Made by a program: the position numbers and the translations under genes. 64,000 nt of DNA from Clostridiales bacterium 1_7_47FAA (GTDB lineage Bacteria > Bacillota > Clostridia > Lachnospirales > Lachnospiraceae): positions 62,001 through 126,000 of the forward strand of contig DS990261.1 in the NCBI GenBank assembly GCA_000155435.1, written 5' to 3'. Below, one piece after another: positions 51,588 to 60,047 of this stretch (position 1 is its first letter; each line of letters opens with the position of its first letter). The notes beneath the pieces are model-generated. The model was not told where the DNA came from, ran no database searches, and saw nothing but the letters and a program-made list of their open reading frames with translations.

Positions 51588-52379
51588 ATGAAACGTAAGA
51601 AAACCATGGAACTGAAATATATGATGATGTCAATATCATCGGTATGCGCAGTGTTGCTTGTCTGGTGGCTGTGCATTGATGTTCTGCATTTGAAAAGTGA
51701 AAGCGTGTTTCCCGGTCCGGGAAAGGTATTTAATACATTCATCGTCAAACTGACCCATAAAGCTCCGGACGGAGCAACCCTTATCACCCATACCCTGCAG
51801 AGCCTTAAAGTGGCTCTGACCGGGTATGCCATGGGCGCTGTCATCGGGATTCCCATGGGAATCCTGATGGCATGGAACCGGTTTGCGGACATGTTCATCC
51901 GGCCCCTGTTTGACCTGCTGCGCCCCATTCCCGGGCTGGCGTGGATCCCACTGTTTATCCTGCTGTTCGGTATCGGGCTGCTTCCAAAAGCACTGGTGAT
52001 TTTTATTGCCTCCCTCATTGCGTGTGTGGTGAACGCCTACACAGGAATCCGCCAGACAAAGGATCTGCATCTGTGGGTAGGGGATGTGTTTGGCGCTTCT
52101 GATATGCAGAAGCTGTTTAAAATCGCCATTCCCACTGCAACGCCCATGATATTTACCGGTTTGCGGGTAGCCCTTGGCTCTGCCTGGACCGCGCTGGTGG
52201 CAGCGGAACTTCTTGCATCCAGTAATGGCCTGGGATATATGATCCAGCAGGCCAGGTCTATTTCCAGGCCGGACCTGGTGCTTGTGGGGATGATTACAAT
52301 CGGAATCGTGGGGCTGGCCATGGACCGGCTGCTTCATAAGCTTGAATTAGTGGTAGCGAAAGGAATGAATGTACAATGA
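51588..52379 (+). CDS. ABC transporter permease 1 (SsuC/TauC type)
   Basis: A 263-residue, six-helix permease of the SsuC/TauC/NrtB class. The PIPGLAWIPLFILLFGIGLLP segment and the EAA-like cytoplasmic loop (DVFGASDMQKLFKIAIPTATP) that docks on the ATPase are clear. A second, distinct permease follows with a 4-bp ATGA overlap, so the channel is probably a heterodimer. ATG 51588 is six bases from GGAAAGGA; the ATG at 51582 is the alternative. Confidence 0.9.
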   Translation: MKRKKTMELKYMMMSISSVCAVLLVWWLCIDVLHLKSESVFPGPGKVFNTFIVKLTHKAPDGATLITHTLQSLKVALTGYAMGAVIGIPMGILMAWNRFADMFIRPLFDLLRPIPGLAWIPLFILLFGIGLLPKALVIFIASLIACVVNAYTGIRQTKDLHLWVGDVFGASDMQKLFKIAIPTATPMIFTGLRVALGSAWTALVAAELLASSNGLGYMIQQARSISRPDLVLVGMITIGIVGLAMDRLLHKLELVVAKGMNVQ

Positions 52380-53158
52380 AGGCTGGCAGACAAAAAGTAT
52401 ATGAGTTCCTGGCCGGTGTATGCTCGATTGGATGTTTTGTCATTATCTGGTTTGTGGCTACCAATGGGACTCTGCTGGGAGAAATGATTCCGCGCCCGGA
52501 TGTGGTGTGCGTGGCATTTTTTCAGGCAATTGCAGGTAAAATCGGAAGATATAACTTACTGGTACATATCGGATGGAGCCTCTCCAGGGTTTTGATTGCA
52601 TACGGTGCAGCATCCGCGGCAGGTATCGTCCTTGGCCTGGCCATGGGGTGGAGTAAAAGTGTGGAGGCTGTTTTCCAGCCACTGTTCGGTATTATCCGTC
52701 CCATTCCGCCCATTGCATGGATTCCTATTTCCATTATCTGGTTTGGACTGGGGGAGAGCGCCAAATATTTCCTGATTTTCCTGGCTGCATTTTCCAATGT
52801 GACACTGAATGCGTGGGCTGGCGCAAAGGCCATGGATTATAAGCTGGTGGGAACCGCAAGGATGCTGGGGGCCAGCAGGACGCAGATTTTCCTGACCGTG
52901 GTGATGCCATCGTCCGTGCCTCAGATTTTTGCAGGACTTCAGATTGCCATGTCTTCCAGCTGGGCTACGGTTGTGGCGGCTGAGATGGTACGTTCCTCGG
53001 AAGGTGTTGGCTGGATCATCACGACCGGTATGAACAATAATGACATTGTTCAGATCCTGGTGGGAATCATGGCGATTGGAATTGTGGGATTCGTACTTGC
53101 AGTAATTATGAGGAAGCTTGAGGAGGTATTATGCCGATGGAACAAGAGCGGACAGTAA
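52376..53158 (+). CDS. ABC transporter permease 2 (SsuC/TauC type)
   Basis: A 260-residue permease of the same class as its neighbour but clearly different in sequence: PIPPIAWIPISIIWFGLG helix region and the docking loop TARMLGASRTQIFLTVVMPSS. Its ATG overlaps the preceding stop (ATGA), and its own 3' end overlaps the first ATPase gene by 28 bp. These tight overlaps suggest balanced synthesis of a heteromeric importer. Confidence 0.9.
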   Translation: MKAGRQKVYEFLAGVCSIGCFVIIWFVATNGTLLGEMIPRPDVVCVAFFQAIAGKIGRYNLLVHIGWSLSRVLIAYGAASAAGIVLGLAMGWSKSVEAVFQPLFGIIRPIPPIAWIPISIIWFGLGESAKYFLIFLAAFSNVTLNAWAGAKAMDYKLVGTARMLGASRTQIFLTVVMPSSVPQIFAGLQIAMSSSWATVVAAEMVRSSEGVGWIITTGMNNNDIVQILVGIMAIGIVGFVLAVIMRKLEEVLCRWNKSGQ

Positions 53159-53907
53159 ACAGTATGATTGAATGCAGACAGATATCCAAATCCTTTCCAG
53201 GGGAAAATGGCAGTATGGAAATCGTGCATTCCATGAATCTGTCGGTTGGGGAAAATGAGTTTGTCGTGCTCCTGGGACCTGGGCAATGCGGCAAGACCAC
53301 AATCATTAACCTGATAGCCGGGCTGGAGACGGTGACGTCCGGTGAGGTCATGGTGGATGGGAAGAAGGTGTTGGAACCAGGCCCGGAGCGCGGTGTTGTG
53401 TTCCAGACCACCAATCTGTTCCCATGGCTGACCACTATGGGCAATGTGGAATACGGTCCCAAAATGGCAGGTGTGAACAAGGCAGAACGCCAGAAACGGG
53501 CGCAGTATTATATTGACCTGGTGGGTTTGCATGGATTTGAGAAATCATTTCCAATCCAGCTTTCAGGCGGCATGCAGCAGCGTGTGGGGATTGCCCGGGC
53601 ATATTGTATCGAACCCAGGGTCATGATCATGGATGAGCCTTTTGGCGCACTGGATGCCCAGACCAGATACCAGATGCAGGAAGAGCTGGAACGCATCTGG
53701 GAAACGGAAAAGCGCACGGTGGTATTTGTGACCAATAACATTGAGGAGGCAATTTATCTGGCTGACCGTATCATTGTCCTGAGCAACTGTCCGGCCAAAA
53801 TCAGGAAAGAATACAGAATCGGCCTTCCAAGGCCAAGGAACTATGTCTCATCTGAATTCCTGGAACTGCGCAGGGAGATAACACAGGTCATGGACAGTAC
53901 GCTGTAG
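53131..53907 (+). CDS. ABC transporter ATPase 1 (H-loop His replaced by Asn)
   Basis: A 258-residue ATPase of the SsuB/TauB class. Walker A GPGQCGKTT, Q-loop FQTTNLFPW, normal signature LSGGMQQR, Walker B VMIMDEPFGALD with catalytic Glu. At the switch histidine it has FVTNNIEEA, i.e. Asn where almost all have THDIxEA. Together with the partner's altered signature (LSSSM), one of the two composite ATP sites would be degenerate. The codons (AAT AAC) are unambiguous. The start has GAGGAGG six bases upstream, inside the end of permease 2. Confidence 0.9.
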   Translation: MPMEQERTVNSMIECRQISKSFPGENGSMEIVHSMNLSVGENEFVVLLGPGQCGKTTIINLIAGLETVTSGEVMVDGKKVLEPGPERGVVFQTTNLFPWLTTMGNVEYGPKMAGVNKAERQKRAQYYIDLVGLHGFEKSFPIQLSGGMQQRVGIARAYCIEPRVMIMDEPFGALDAQTRYQMQEELERIWETEKRTVVFVTNNIEEAIYLADRIIVLSNCPAKIRKEYRIGLPRPRNYVSSEFLELRREITQVMDSTL

Positions 53908-53915
53908 GAGGGGAT

Positions 53916-54659
53916 ATGGAGAAGAAGGTAAAGGTGCAGGTCAGGGACCTGACAAAGAAATTCGGGGATTTACTTGTTCTGAATCATATGGACTTCGACG
54001 TGGAAGAAGGGGACCTGCTGTGCGTGGTGGGGCCTACCGGCTGCGGAAAAACAACATTTTTGAACAGCCTTACGAAAATATATGATATCACAGAGGGCCA
54101 GATCCTTCTGGATGGCAGGGAGGTCGACCCTAAGGTTAATAACATGGCATATATATTCCAGGGAAATTCCACTATGCCCTGGCTTACTGTGGAAAAAAAT
54201 GTAAGCTTTGGCCTGGATATCAAGAAGGTGCCGTCTGCAAGAAAGAAAGAGCTGGTGGATAAATACCTTGATATTGTGGGGCTGACAGAATACCGTAATT
54301 ATTATCCCAACCAGCTCTCTTCCAGCATGCTCCAGAGAGTGGGGATTGCAAGGGCATTTGCAACAGAGCCTGAATTGCTGCTGATGGATGAACCTTACGG
54401 GCAGCTGGATATTGAACTCAGGTTCAAACTGGAGGATGAACTGGTAAAGCTATGGCAGATGACAAAGACAACCGTCATTTTCATCACACATAATATTGAA
54501 GAGGCAGTTTATCTGGGCAATAAAATCATGGTCCTGACCAATAAGCCAACCACGGTTAAGACCACGCTGACGAACTCAATGCCCAGGCCCAGGGATGTGA
54601 CGTCCAAAGAGTTTGTGGAACTGAGGAATAAGGTGACGGATCTGATAAAATGGTGGTGA
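53916..54659 (+). CDS. ABC transporter ATPase 2 (signature LSSSM)
   Basis: A 247-residue ATPase of the same class as its neighbour. Walker A GPTGCGKTT, Q-loop FQGNSTMPW, Walker B LLLMDEPYGQLD and switch His in FITHNIEEA are all normal, but the signature reads LSSSMLQR instead of LSGGMxQR. It would pair with ATPase 1, giving one good site (its own Walker A/His plus LSGGM of ATPase 1) and one defective site. The start follows GGAGGGG, eight bases after the ATPase 1 stop. Last gene of the LacI operon; it ends six bases from the converging racemase gene. Confidence 0.9.
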   Translation: MEKKVKVQVRDLTKKFGDLLVLNHMDFDVEEGDLLCVVGPTGCGKTTFLNSLTKIYDITEGQILLDGREVDPKVNNMAYIFQGNSTMPWLTVEKNVSFGLDIKKVPSARKKELVDKYLDIVGLTEYRNYYPNQLSSSMLQRVGIARAFATEPELLLMDEPYGQLDIELRFKLEDELVKLWQMTKTTVIFITHNIEEAVYLGNKIMVLTNKPTTVKTTLTNSMPRPRDVTSKEFVELRNKVTDLIKWW

Positions 54660-54665
54660 TACGGA

Positions 54666-55370
54666 TTACTCCGTTACATGGCCGGATATGGAAGCCATGG
54701 CCGCTTTCCTGGCATGTATGACCGTGGTATCAAAAAGCGGGATATCCGTATCCTCCTGTCTGATCAGCAGGCCGATTTCCGTGCAGCCAAGGATGACGCC
54801 CTCGGCCCCCTTCTGTCCAAGTCCGCGGATGATGGCAAGGAAGCCTGCCCTGGATTCAGGGGAAATGGTGCCCAGGCAGAGTTCATCGAAGATGACACGG
54901 TTAATCATTTCCCTTTGTGGTTCCTCGGGAATCAGGACCTGGAGCCCGCTTTGGACCAGGCGTTCTTTATAGAAATCCTGTTCCATGGTGTAACGGGTGC
55001 CTAACAGGGCCACGGTCTTAATCCCCCTGTCCTTCAGGCACTCCGTTGTTACGTCTGCAATGTGGAGCAGGGGGATGGAGATATAGGATTGGATCCGGGG
55101 GGCCACTTTGTGCATGGTGTTGGTACAGATGACAATAAAGTCCGCCCCGGCTTTTTCAAGGGAACGGGCGGCCTGGCCCAGTATGTCCCCGCTTTTGTCC
55201 CAGTCCCCGCAGGACTGGCATTTTTCTATTTCATCAAAGTCAACGCTGTACAGGATGCACCTGGATGAGTGGAGGCCGCCCAGTTCTTTTTTCACGGTTT
55301 CGTTGATGATCTGATAGTAGGTGACGGTGCTTTCCCAGCTCATGCCGCCGATTAATCCGATTGTTTTCAT
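54666..55370 (-). CDS. Aspartate/glutamate racemase family protein
   Basis: A 234-residue cofactor-independent racemase of the Asp/Glu/hydantoin racemase superfamily. The two catalytic cysteines are in ICTNTMHKV (about residue 85) and LGCTEIGLL (about 196), both present. It starts IGLIGGMSWESTV, typical of the aspartate-racemase YgeA-like group. It makes D-Asp or D-Glu for the cell wall, or acts on related acids. ATG 55370 is chosen because AAGGAGG lies just upstream; the longer frame to 55469 has no ribosome site and lies over an intergenic region. Confidence 0.88.
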   Translation of the reverse strand: MKTIGLIGGMSWESTVTYYQIINETVKKELGGLHSSRCILYSVDFDEIEKCQSCGDWDKSGDILGQAARSLEKAGADFIVICTNTMHKVAPRIQSYISIPLLHIADVTTECLKDRGIKTVALLGTRYTMEQDFYKERLVQSGLQVLIPEEPQREMINRVIFDELCLGTISPESRAGFLAIIRGLGQKGAEGVILGCTEIGLLIRQEDTDIPLFDTTVIHARKAAMASISGHVTE

Positions 55371-55471
55371 GTTGTGTTCCTCCTTGGGGTTTATCCATAG
55401 TATAGCATGCGGACGGCGAAGGTACAAGAAAGGCGTTTTCCGGAACCTTCTTTGTGAAAATTCCCTCATGT

Positions 55472-55507
55472 AAATCCTCTGGGTTAAAATACCGGAGGAT
55501 TTTTTTG
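55472..55507 (+). terminator. Orphan hairpin with T-run
   Basis: AAATCCTC (55472-55479) pairs with GAGGATTT (55495-55502), extended by three further pairs, followed by a run of T. It lies between the divergent racemase and deformylase genes, so it may end a short leader transcript. Confidence 0.45.
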
Positions 55508-55568
55508 CATTAACGTGTTATAATGGCGTCATGCATTATGATTGATAATAGTACAAGGGGATGAAGAA

Positions 55569-56051
55569 ATGGAGAAAACGATTTTACTGCTGGGTCATCC
55601 GGATCTGTATGAGGTGTGCAGTGAGGTGACGGAGGAAGAACTGCCCTGGATGGCGGAAGTGAAGGAGGACCTTAAGGACACGCTTCTGGCGTTCCGGAAA
55701 CGTTATGGCGTGGGCCGCGCCATTGCCGCGCCCCAGATCGGCGTGAAAAAGCGCGTTATATACAGACATCTGGACACGCCTGTGCTGTTCATCAATCCAA
55801 GGCTTGAGTTTCCGGATAAGGAGGAGATGGAGGTCATGGATGACTGCATGTCCTTTCCGGACCTGCTGGTACGGGTAAGGCGGTATAAACGTTGCATCAT
55901 CCATTACAGGGATGAGCAGTGGAAGGAGTGTTCACTGGCGTTTGAAGGCGATATGGCGGAGCTGATACAGCATGAATACGACCATCTTGACGGCATTTTG
56001 GCAACCATGAGGGCAATTGATGACAGGGCATTTGTGATGAAGGAATACTAA
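55569..56051 (+). CDS. Peptide deformylase-like protein
   Basis: A 160-residue member of the deformylase family, which removes formyl from N-terminal Met. Motif 1 is GRAIAAPQIG (normally GxGIAAPQIG). Motif 3 is HEYDHLDG, with both metal His and the catalytic Glu. Motif 2, normally EGCLS, reads DDCMSFPD: the metal Cys is kept but Glu and Gly are changed. It may be an active second-type deformylase or one with altered substrate. ATG 55569 follows AAGGGGATG; a longer frame with TTG 55542 lacks a ribosome site. Confidence 0.85.
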   Translation: MEKTILLLGHPDLYEVCSEVTEEELPWMAEVKEDLKDTLLAFRKRYGVGRAIAAPQIGVKKRVIYRHLDTPVLFINPRLEFPDKEEMEVMDDCMSFPDLLVRVRRYKRCIIHYRDEQWKECSLAFEGDMAELIQHEYDHLDGILATMRAIDDRAFVMKEY

Positions 56052-56117
56052 GGCGGTATCAGGGAGCTTTAGGAAAATGCCCCTTCCATATAAATTTATA
56101 GAAGGGACCACAGGTTT

Positions 56118-56951
56118 ATGATGATTGACAGGGACGGGTTTTTAAAAAGTTATAATATAGAACAGGAAGATTTTGAGGCAGCGGATATGCCGTGGGAGGA
56201 GCTGGCTGCCATTTATGAGGATTACCAGGCAATTGAAGGGAAGCTGCGCAATATCGGCAAGGATTTTGTCTATGATTATCTGTATGATATCGAACGGGCC
56301 GGAATCCATTCCTACCGCTACCGGACAAAGGACCCGGGGCATCTCCTGGAAAAAATCATCCGGAAAAGGGTGGAACATTTTGAACGCTTTAAGGATATCA
56401 ACCGGACCAATTACCATAAATATATGACGGACCTTATCGGTATCCGCGTTTTTTTCCTGTACCGTGAGGACTGGATCCATTTCCATAATTATATCACCAG
56501 TGTGTTTGAGAATGACCCTGGGCTTTATGTAAAGGACAGGATCCTGGATTTCGACGGGGATCCCAAGCATTACTATATTGCGGAGCGGCCAAAGGTATAC
56601 AGGCGCAACGGGGATTCCAGGATATATGATGAGGATCTGATTGAAATCCGGTCAGACGGCATTTACCGCTCCCTCCATTATATTATCAAGTATAAGGGAT
56701 ATTATGTGGAGATCCAGGGCAGGACCCTGTTTGAGGAAGGATGGAGCGAGATTGACCACGATATCGTGTACCCATATTTTAAGGATGATGAGATGCTGAA
56801 GGATTTCTCCACCCTGCTGAACCGGCTTTCCGGCATGGCGGATGAGATGAGCTCTTACTTCCGCAGGATGAAGGGGACGAAGGAAGCCTGGGAGCGGAAG
56901 ATTGAAGAGGCTGAGGCCAGGGAGGATTTAAGTGGAAAGACAAATGACTGA
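56118..56951 (+). CDS. RelA/SpoT-domain protein
   Basis: A 277-residue protein with a RelA/SpoT nucleotidyltransferase-type domain (about 60-215). RVEHFERFKDINRTNYHKYM and DLIGIRVFFLY start the fold; SDGIYRSLHYIIKY and VEIQGRTLFEEGWSEIDHD match the later strands, including the conserved E-x-Q-x-R and the WSEIDH end. No HD hydrolase domain and no TGS domain, so it is like a small alarmone synthetase, or a relative that pyrophosphorylates another acceptor such as tRNA, as some RelA-fold toxins do. A coiled C-terminal helix follows (about 225-270). It overlaps the next gene by 20 bp. Confidence 0.82.
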   Translation: MMIDRDGFLKSYNIEQEDFEAADMPWEELAAIYEDYQAIEGKLRNIGKDFVYDYLYDIERAGIHSYRYRTKDPGHLLEKIIRKRVEHFERFKDINRTNYHKYMTDLIGIRVFFLYREDWIHFHNYITSVFENDPGLYVKDRILDFDGDPKHYYIAERPKVYRRNGDSRIYDEDLIEIRSDGIYRSLHYIIKYKGYYVEIQGRTLFEEGWSEIDHDIVYPYFKDDEMLKDFSTLLNRLSGMADEMSSYFRRMKGTKEAWERKIEEAEAREDLSGKTND

Positions 56952-57987
56952 GCTGTCCCTGGAAGAATTGTGGGAACTGTTTCCGATTTTCCTTACAAGG
57001 CACAGTGAGGAATGGAAGGGATGGTATGAGGAGGAAGCCCGCTGTCTGGAAGGCATGCTGCCCATGGACCGGATACGCAGGCTGGAGCATGTGGGCAGCA
57101 CATCCGTAGAAACCATATGGGCTAAGCCAATTATTGATATCCTTGTGGAGATGGAGCCAGGGGAAGATATGGGGGCTGTGAGGACCATCCTGGAACAGAA
57201 CGGGTATGTCTGCATGTTGGAGAAAGAGGACAGGCTGTCCTTCAACAAAGGTTATACACCTAAGGGGTTTGCAGAGCGCGTATACCACCTTCATCTGAGA
57301 CAGGACGGGGATAATGATGAACTGTATTTCAGGGATTATCTGCGGGATTATCCGGATGTGGCTAAGGATTATGAGGCGCTGAAGCTGGGACTGTGGAAGC
57401 AGTATGAACATGACCGTGATGCCTATACTGACAGTAAGGGGGAATTTGTCAGGAAATATACCCGGAAGGCGAAATCTCTTTATGGGGAACGGTATGGGAA
57501 GAGCGGACGTGGTAAAAGTGGGTATGGGAAATCCAGGTGTGGGAAGTGGCGCCGGGCAGCGGCAGGGGATGCGGATGGTTTGAGTCGGATTGCCAGGGAG
57601 TCGGAAGCCCATTGGGGTTTTGATGAGGCGTTTATGGACACATTTGACAGGAAGTTCAACATCACCCGGGAGTTCATTGAGAAACACCCTGTATTTGTTT
57701 TTCTGAAGGATGAAGCTCCGGCTGCTTTCTGGGGCGTGGTGACAGAAGGAGACGGATGCGGGCTGGAATATTTCTATATTGCAGAGGCATATCTGGGAAA
57801 GGGATATGGGCGGCAGATGTGGGAACACCTTACCTGCTGGTGCGGGGAGCATGGTATCCGTGAAATGCATTTTGTCACCAGCTGGGAAGCAGCCGGTTTT
57901 TATGAAAAGATGGGGGCGCAGCGGGATGGGGAAGCTGTTTCTGTTATTGACGGCAGGAAAATTCCGCGTTTTTGCTGCTGCCTGTGA
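56932..57987 (+). CDS. GrpB (UPF0157)-GNAT fusion protein
   Basis: A 351-residue two-domain protein. Residues about 15-170 form a GrpB/UPF0157 nucleotidyltransferase-like domain (LEHVGSTSVETIWAKPIIDILVEM-type, here from EHVGSTSV; then DYLRDYPDVAKDYEALK). A basic Gly/Lys/Arg linker (GKSGRGKSGYGKSRCGK, about 188-204) leads to a C-terminal GNAT acetyltransferase domain (about 210-335), with the acetyl-CoA loop GKGYGRQMWEHL. GrpB proteins are mostly uncharacterised. The neighbours (RelA-fold protein, HAD phosphatase) suggest nucleotide chemistry. Overlaps the RelA/SpoT gene, so translation is probably coupled. Confidence 0.85.
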   Translation: MERQMTELSLEELWELFPIFLTRHSEEWKGWYEEEARCLEGMLPMDRIRRLEHVGSTSVETIWAKPIIDILVEMEPGEDMGAVRTILEQNGYVCMLEKEDRLSFNKGYTPKGFAERVYHLHLRQDGDNDELYFRDYLRDYPDVAKDYEALKLGLWKQYEHDRDAYTDSKGEFVRKYTRKAKSLYGERYGKSGRGKSGYGKSRCGKWRRAAAGDADGLSRIARESEAHWGFDEAFMDTFDRKFNITREFIEKHPVFVFLKDEAPAAFWGVVTEGDGCGLEYFYIAEAYLGKGYGRQMWEHLTCWCGEHGIREMHFVTSWEAAGFYEKMGAQRDGEAVSVIDGRKIPRFCCCL

Positions 57988-58002
57988 AAGGTGTGGATCA
58001 GG

Positions 58003-58836
58003 ATGGAAATAAGACAGGATATCAGGCTGGCCGCAGTTGACCTGGATGGGACGCTTATGGACAGCGCCAACCACATAGGGGAGACGGCCATCCGCCAGAT
58101 AGGGCGTTTAAATGAGAACGGCTGTCTGGTAGTTCCGTGTACAGGCAGGTATCTGAGGTCGATTCCCCAGGAGCTTCTTCAGATGGGGAAAATCAGGTAT
58201 GCCATCACGGCCAATGGGGCGCAGATATGGGATGTGAAATCCCTGACTTCCCTGTTCCGGGTGAAGCTTCCGCCCGGCGTGGTAAAAGAGGTGCTGGAGG
58301 TCATGAAAGGGAAGGAAGGATACATTGAACTGTTTTCCCAGGGAAAGTCCTACATTAATGAAGGGGATGTGCAAAAGGCGGCCGGAAAAGAAAAGGATTA
58401 TAATTTCATACAATATTTCCAGAGGGACCATGTGATGGTGCCAAGCCTGTACGGGCTTGAGGATGTATGGGATGAAGCTGAGAAGCTGAATGTGTTTTTC
58501 CTGGAAGACAGTGACCGGGAGATGCTGAAGGCCAGGCTGAGGGCCAGGGGGGACGTCCAGATAACCAGTTCCATGGCAGGTAACATTGAAATCAACGGGG
58601 CGTCTGTCAATAAGGGCAAGGCCATGGAGTGGCTGTGCGGGTACCTTGGCATAGGCAGGGAAGCAACCCTTGCCATTGGGGACGGTGACAATGACATGGA
58701 AATGATTGGATTTGCAGCCTATGGGATTGCCATGGGAAACAGTCCTGAGGAATTAAAGGAGCGGGCTGTTTATGTTACAGGTGACCACGACAGCGGCGGT
58801 GCGGAAGCGGTGCTGCGCATGATACGGGCTTTCTGA
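58003..58836 (+). CDS. Cof-type HAD-superfamily phosphatase
   Basis: A 277-residue Cof/YidA-type HAD hydrolase: motif 1 AVDLDGTLMDS (nucleophile Asp), motif 2 CTGR, a C2b cap domain (about 85-190), and motif 4 IGDGDNDMEMI with an essential Asp pair. Acts on small sugar phosphates or nucleotides. Starts 16 bp after the GrpB-GNAT gene (ATG 58003, ribosome site AAAGGTGTGG) and probably completes that operon. Confidence 0.9.
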   Translation: MEIRQDIRLAAVDLDGTLMDSANHIGETAIRQIGRLNENGCLVVPCTGRYLRSIPQELLQMGKIRYAITANGAQIWDVKSLTSLFRVKLPPGVVKEVLEVMKGKEGYIELFSQGKSYINEGDVQKAAGKEKDYNFIQYFQRDHVMVPSLYGLEDVWDEAEKLNVFFLEDSDREMLKARLRARGDVQITSSMAGNIEINGASVNKGKAMEWLCGYLGIGREATLAIGDGDNDMEMIGFAAYGIAMGNSPEELKERAVYVTGDHDSGGAEAVLRMIRAF

Positions 58837-59017
58837 CTTGTCCAGGGGACGCACAGCCGGCGGAAAGCAATCTACAAACACGCCCCAGGGGGAGTTTGGA
58901 TGTTCAATCCTGCCCCCTTTTTGCGTGTCCGGGTGCCTGCTGTCATGGAACAGGGCAAAAAAAGTCGAGAGCATTTTCCCTCTGATGATTATAATGTGTA
59001 TGTAAGGCGGTGGACAG

Positions 59018-59923
59018 ATGAAGGAGCAGGCAAAAGGGGAAGCGGTACAGATTGAGGCGGTGCAGAGGATGCAGGATTATATAGCGGAGCATTTGGATGA
59101 AGAAATCAGTCCCGGCGCCCTTGCCGCATGTTCCCTGTATTCACCCTGGTATTCCTACCGGCTTTTTGTACGCTATGTGGGTATGACGCCTTCGGATTAC
59201 GTCCGCAGGTTCCGGCTTTCACGCTCAGCGCTCAGACTGAGGGATGGGAAGGTAAAGGTTGTGGATATTGCTTTTGAAATGGGATTTAAAAGCGTGGACG
59301 GCTACCAGCGGGCATTTTCCAGGGAATTTGGCTGCAATCCAAAGGAGTATGCCTTGAATCCTGTGCCTATTAGCCTGTTTACGCCTTACGGAGTCAAATA
59401 CAGGTATATCAGAAGGGAGAAAACCATGGAAACAGTTAAAAATGTATTCATCCGGGAAGTCTGGAAGCCGGAGCGCAAGGTGCTGATCAAGCGGGGCATT
59501 AAGGCAGAGGAGTATTTTACTTATTGTGAAGAGGTGGGCTGCGATGTGTGGGGGCTGCTCACAAGCATCCGTTCCATCAGCGGGGAACCGGTGTGCCTGT
59601 GGCTGCCCGGCGCTTATGTAAAGCCGGGCACGTCCGTGTATGTGCAGGGGGTGGAGGTTCCGGCGGACTATGATGGCGTGGTGCCGGAAGGGTTCGATGT
59701 GATAGGACTTCCGCCGTGCAGGTATCTCATGTTCCAGGGGGAGCCGTTTGCCGAGGAGGACTACTGCCAGGCAATTGAACAGGTGCAGTCAGCTATCAGC
59801 CGGTATGAACCGTCTGCAGCCGGGTACAGGTGGGACAGGGACAACCCGCGGGTCCAGCTGGAGCCAATCGGGACCAGGGGTTATATTGAACTGCTGCCTG
59901 TCAAGGCGCTGGCAGATGGTTAA
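59018..59923 (+). CDS. AraC-family regulator with GyrI-like effector domain
   Basis: A 301-residue regulator with DNA-binding first: AraC helix-turn-helix pair at about 10-112 (ISPGALAACSLYSPWYSYRL, then VVDIAFEMGFKSVDGYQRAF), then a GyrI-like small-molecule-binding domain (about 140-298; VFIREVWKPERKVLIKRG, PADYDGVVPEGFDVIGLPP). This Rob-like layout usually senses lipophilic drugs or acids. Monocistronic. A -10 TATAAT at 58990 is visible. Confidence 0.88.
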   Translation: MKEQAKGEAVQIEAVQRMQDYIAEHLDEEISPGALAACSLYSPWYSYRLFVRYVGMTPSDYVRRFRLSRSALRLRDGKVKVVDIAFEMGFKSVDGYQRAFSREFGCNPKEYALNPVPISLFTPYGVKYRYIRREKTMETVKNVFIREVWKPERKVLIKRGIKAEEYFTYCEEVGCDVWGLLTSIRSISGEPVCLWLPGAYVKPGTSVYVQGVEVPADYDGVVPEGFDVIGLPPCRYLMFQGEPFAEEDYCQAIEQVQSAISRYEPSAAGYRWDRDNPRVQLEPIGTRGYIELLPVKALADG

Positions 59924-59958
59924 AATCAGGAACAATGGTTAAAAATAAGTTAATATAC

Positions 59959-59986
59959 TTGCATTTGCGTGCCTTTCCTATATAAT
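59959..59986 (+). promoter_or_regulatory. Promoter of the hydrogenase gene
   Basis: -35 TTGCAT (59959-59964), 16-base spacer, -10 TATAAT (59981-59986), 62 bases before the ATG. Confidence 0.6.
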
Positions 59987-60047
59987 CGGTACTGTATTAT
60001 CAAGTAATGAAGAACCGGTTGACCGATTGATGATAAGGAGGCACACC

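Noticed and set aside
55371-55469. Longer start for the racemase
   Set aside because: The AAGGAGG site directly precedes ATG 55370 and the family begins at that Met.
56779-58074. 431-codon antisense frame across the GrpB-GNAT gene
   Set aside because: The plus strand has two overlapping, well-recognised genes here; the antisense protein is low-complexity and Pro/His-rich.
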